Below are positions 63,001 through 64,000 of a stretch of DNA of 64,000 bases, in pieces. The DNA is taken from the NCBI RefSeq assembly GCF_041146395.1, contig NC_091008.1, forward strand, positions 5,593,501 through 5,657,500, in the 5' to 3' direction. Numbering within the stretch: position 1 is the stretch's first letter; every line of letters begins with the position of its first letter. The position numbers and the translations under genes are program-made. This DNA comes from Eulemur rufifrons. Lineage: Eukaryota; Chordata; Mammalia; Primates; Lemuridae. The notes beneath the pieces are model-generated. The model saw only the letters and a list, made by a program, of their open reading frames with translations. It had not been told where the DNA came from and ran no database searches.

Positions 63001-63479
63001 CAAGGCTGCGTCCAACAAGTGGAGCAGAAATGCATTGTTACAGAGGAGAACCTCCACCCAGTGGTCACCAGTCCTGTCTTGCATTCTGCCAGCAACGGGG
63101 CACTCATTACCACCAAAAGCGACTCGGTCATGATGGCCTAACTTTGTCCATCATAAACATATCTTGAAGTCAATGGGTATCTGCTTCCCAGTTGCATGTA
63201 TCCATTGGTCTTTTTTCTTACCTCTTAGGGTCTTTACACAAGTAATCACACACTGCTACCCTGTAGAATACGTTTGGTAGTTTAGTTTTGTTTGTTCATG
63301 TCTTCCCACACCCCAGCCCCTCTTCTCTTGAGATCATTCCTGATGGTGTGAGTGTTACAGGGAGGCAAGGCCCTGCCTCTTACCACGAAGGCCAAAAGGA
63401 CTGGACATCGCTCAGACAGCCAGGGCATGGCCGTGCAGCCAGCTGGAACCTCCCAGTAGGACTTTCAATATGGAGAAGG
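62519..63479. other. Unrecognised stretch with a (TG)n tract
   Basis: No gene recognised. A (TG)n microsatellite lies at 62971-62999. Confidence 0.45.
62971..62999 (+). repeat. (TG)n microsatellite
   Basis: Fourteen uninterrupted GT units. Confidence 0.96.
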
Positions 63480-63768
63480 GGAGACACAGTCCAAGACTAT
63501 TCGTGGAAGCAGAGAAGGGCCCAGCAACACGGCCACAAGTGTGCGGTGGAGGTCGTGCCGGGTGTGGCACCCTGGCTAGAGGGATTTTGCAGCGTCACTT
63601 TGTTTCCGTCTCCTGCTACCAGCTGCCCTTGGCTCCTGAAGGATTTCTCTGCCAAGTTCTCTAATCTGATGGTCCTACACGTCACCTGATAACCTTCCAA
63701 CAAATTCTCTTTGACTATATTAGACAGAGTCCATTTCTGTTGTTAGCAACCACAAAGCCCCGACTGAC
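63480..63768 (+). mobile_element. Old LTR-like repeat, plus strand, family unresolved
   Basis: GATGGTCCTACACGTCACCT, CAACAAATTCTCTTTGACTA, AGAGTCCATTTCTGTTGTTA and GCAACCACAAAGCCCCGACT then GACACA resemble the 3' end of an old LTR. The left boundary is unclear. Confidence 0.45.
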
Positions 63769-63823
63769 ACACTTTCTTTCATATATTTGAAGATTTATGT
63801 ACTCTTGCTGGTTTTTCCTTGCC

Positions 63824-64000
63824 TTTTTTTTTTGTTGTTGTTGTTGTTGTTTTGCTGTTTTTGAGCCAGGTTCTCACCCTGTCACCCAGGCCAGAGTGCG
63901 ATGGCATCATCCATAGTTCACTCCAACCTCAAATTCCTGGGCTCAAGTGATCCTCCTGCCTCAGCCTCCCGAGTAGCTGCGACTACAGGCATGCGCCACC
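63824..64000 (-). mobile_element. Old Alu (AluJ-like), minus strand, cut by the window end
   Basis: T tail with (GTT)n at 63824-63852, then TTGAGCCAGGTTCTCACCCT, GATGGCATCATCCATAGTTC and GAGTAGCTGCGACTACAGGC. The ATGGCATCAT form is AluJ-like. The remaining left arm lies outside the window. Confidence 0.88.

Overview
This window is nuclear DNA from a primate, most likely a strepsirrhine (lemur or galago group). The evidence is the Alu family. Several near-full-length copies (for example at 1170, 8677, 19901, 21683, 41181 and 43825) share the middle linker GTCCAGCTAATTTCTTTCTA and the right-hand signature CTTGCTCAGGCTGGTCTCGAA ... CTCGAGCGATCC. I know these from lemur-type Alus and not from human AluS/AluY. 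MIR, L2, old L1, MaLR LTR and gammaretrovirus-like LTR remnants complete a normal placental background. Nothing looks bacterial, plasmid or viral.

I find no intact protein-coding gene, tRNA, rRNA or snRNA gene, and no CRISPR array. Nearly all open reading frames are chance ORFs, translated Alus, or low-complexity translations of microsatellites. The window reads as intergenic or deep-intronic sequence.

Layout. 1-25 kb is mostly unrecognised single-copy DNA with scattered Alus and MIRs, a MaLR LTR nested in an old L1 (4.3-5.2 kb), an L1 3'-end remnant (5.9-6.7 kb), a hAT-like DNA transposon split by an Alu (8.5-9.35 kb), and two possible conserved non-coding elements (about 7.3-7.7 and 22.0-22.4 kb). 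25.6-31.6 kb is AT-rich and L1-rich: a plus-strand L1 3' end meets a minus-strand L1 ORF2 remnant. 32.7-37.5 kb is GC-rich, lacks L1 and carries a cluster of (CA)n/(TG)n microsatellites. 38-45 kb is again LINE-rich, with two nested Alus. 46.6-48.07 kb is the most notable object, described next. 49-55 kb carries MIR and L2 pieces and a well-preserved solo LTR with a perfect 4-bp target duplication (53204-53755). 56.3-57.5 kb combines a possible conserved element with a small CpG-rich islet. 59-64 kb has old LTR, L2 and MIR copies, a strongly G-rich array (62.4-62.5 kb), and an Alu cut by the window end.

Main finding. 46605-48069 looks like a retrocopy of a BMP15 transcript: a 17-19 bp target-site duplication starting at a TT/AAAA site, a poly(A) signal and an A-rich tail. 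It holds a frameshifted copy of the BMP15 signal peptide and propeptide that follows exon 1 to its expected 3' boundary. There the similarity stops and an unrelated tail follows in place of exon 2. This suggests reverse transcription of an alternatively terminated BMP15 transcript with about 0.8 kb of extra 5' sequence. No database search could be run, so all family names rest on recognition by eye.
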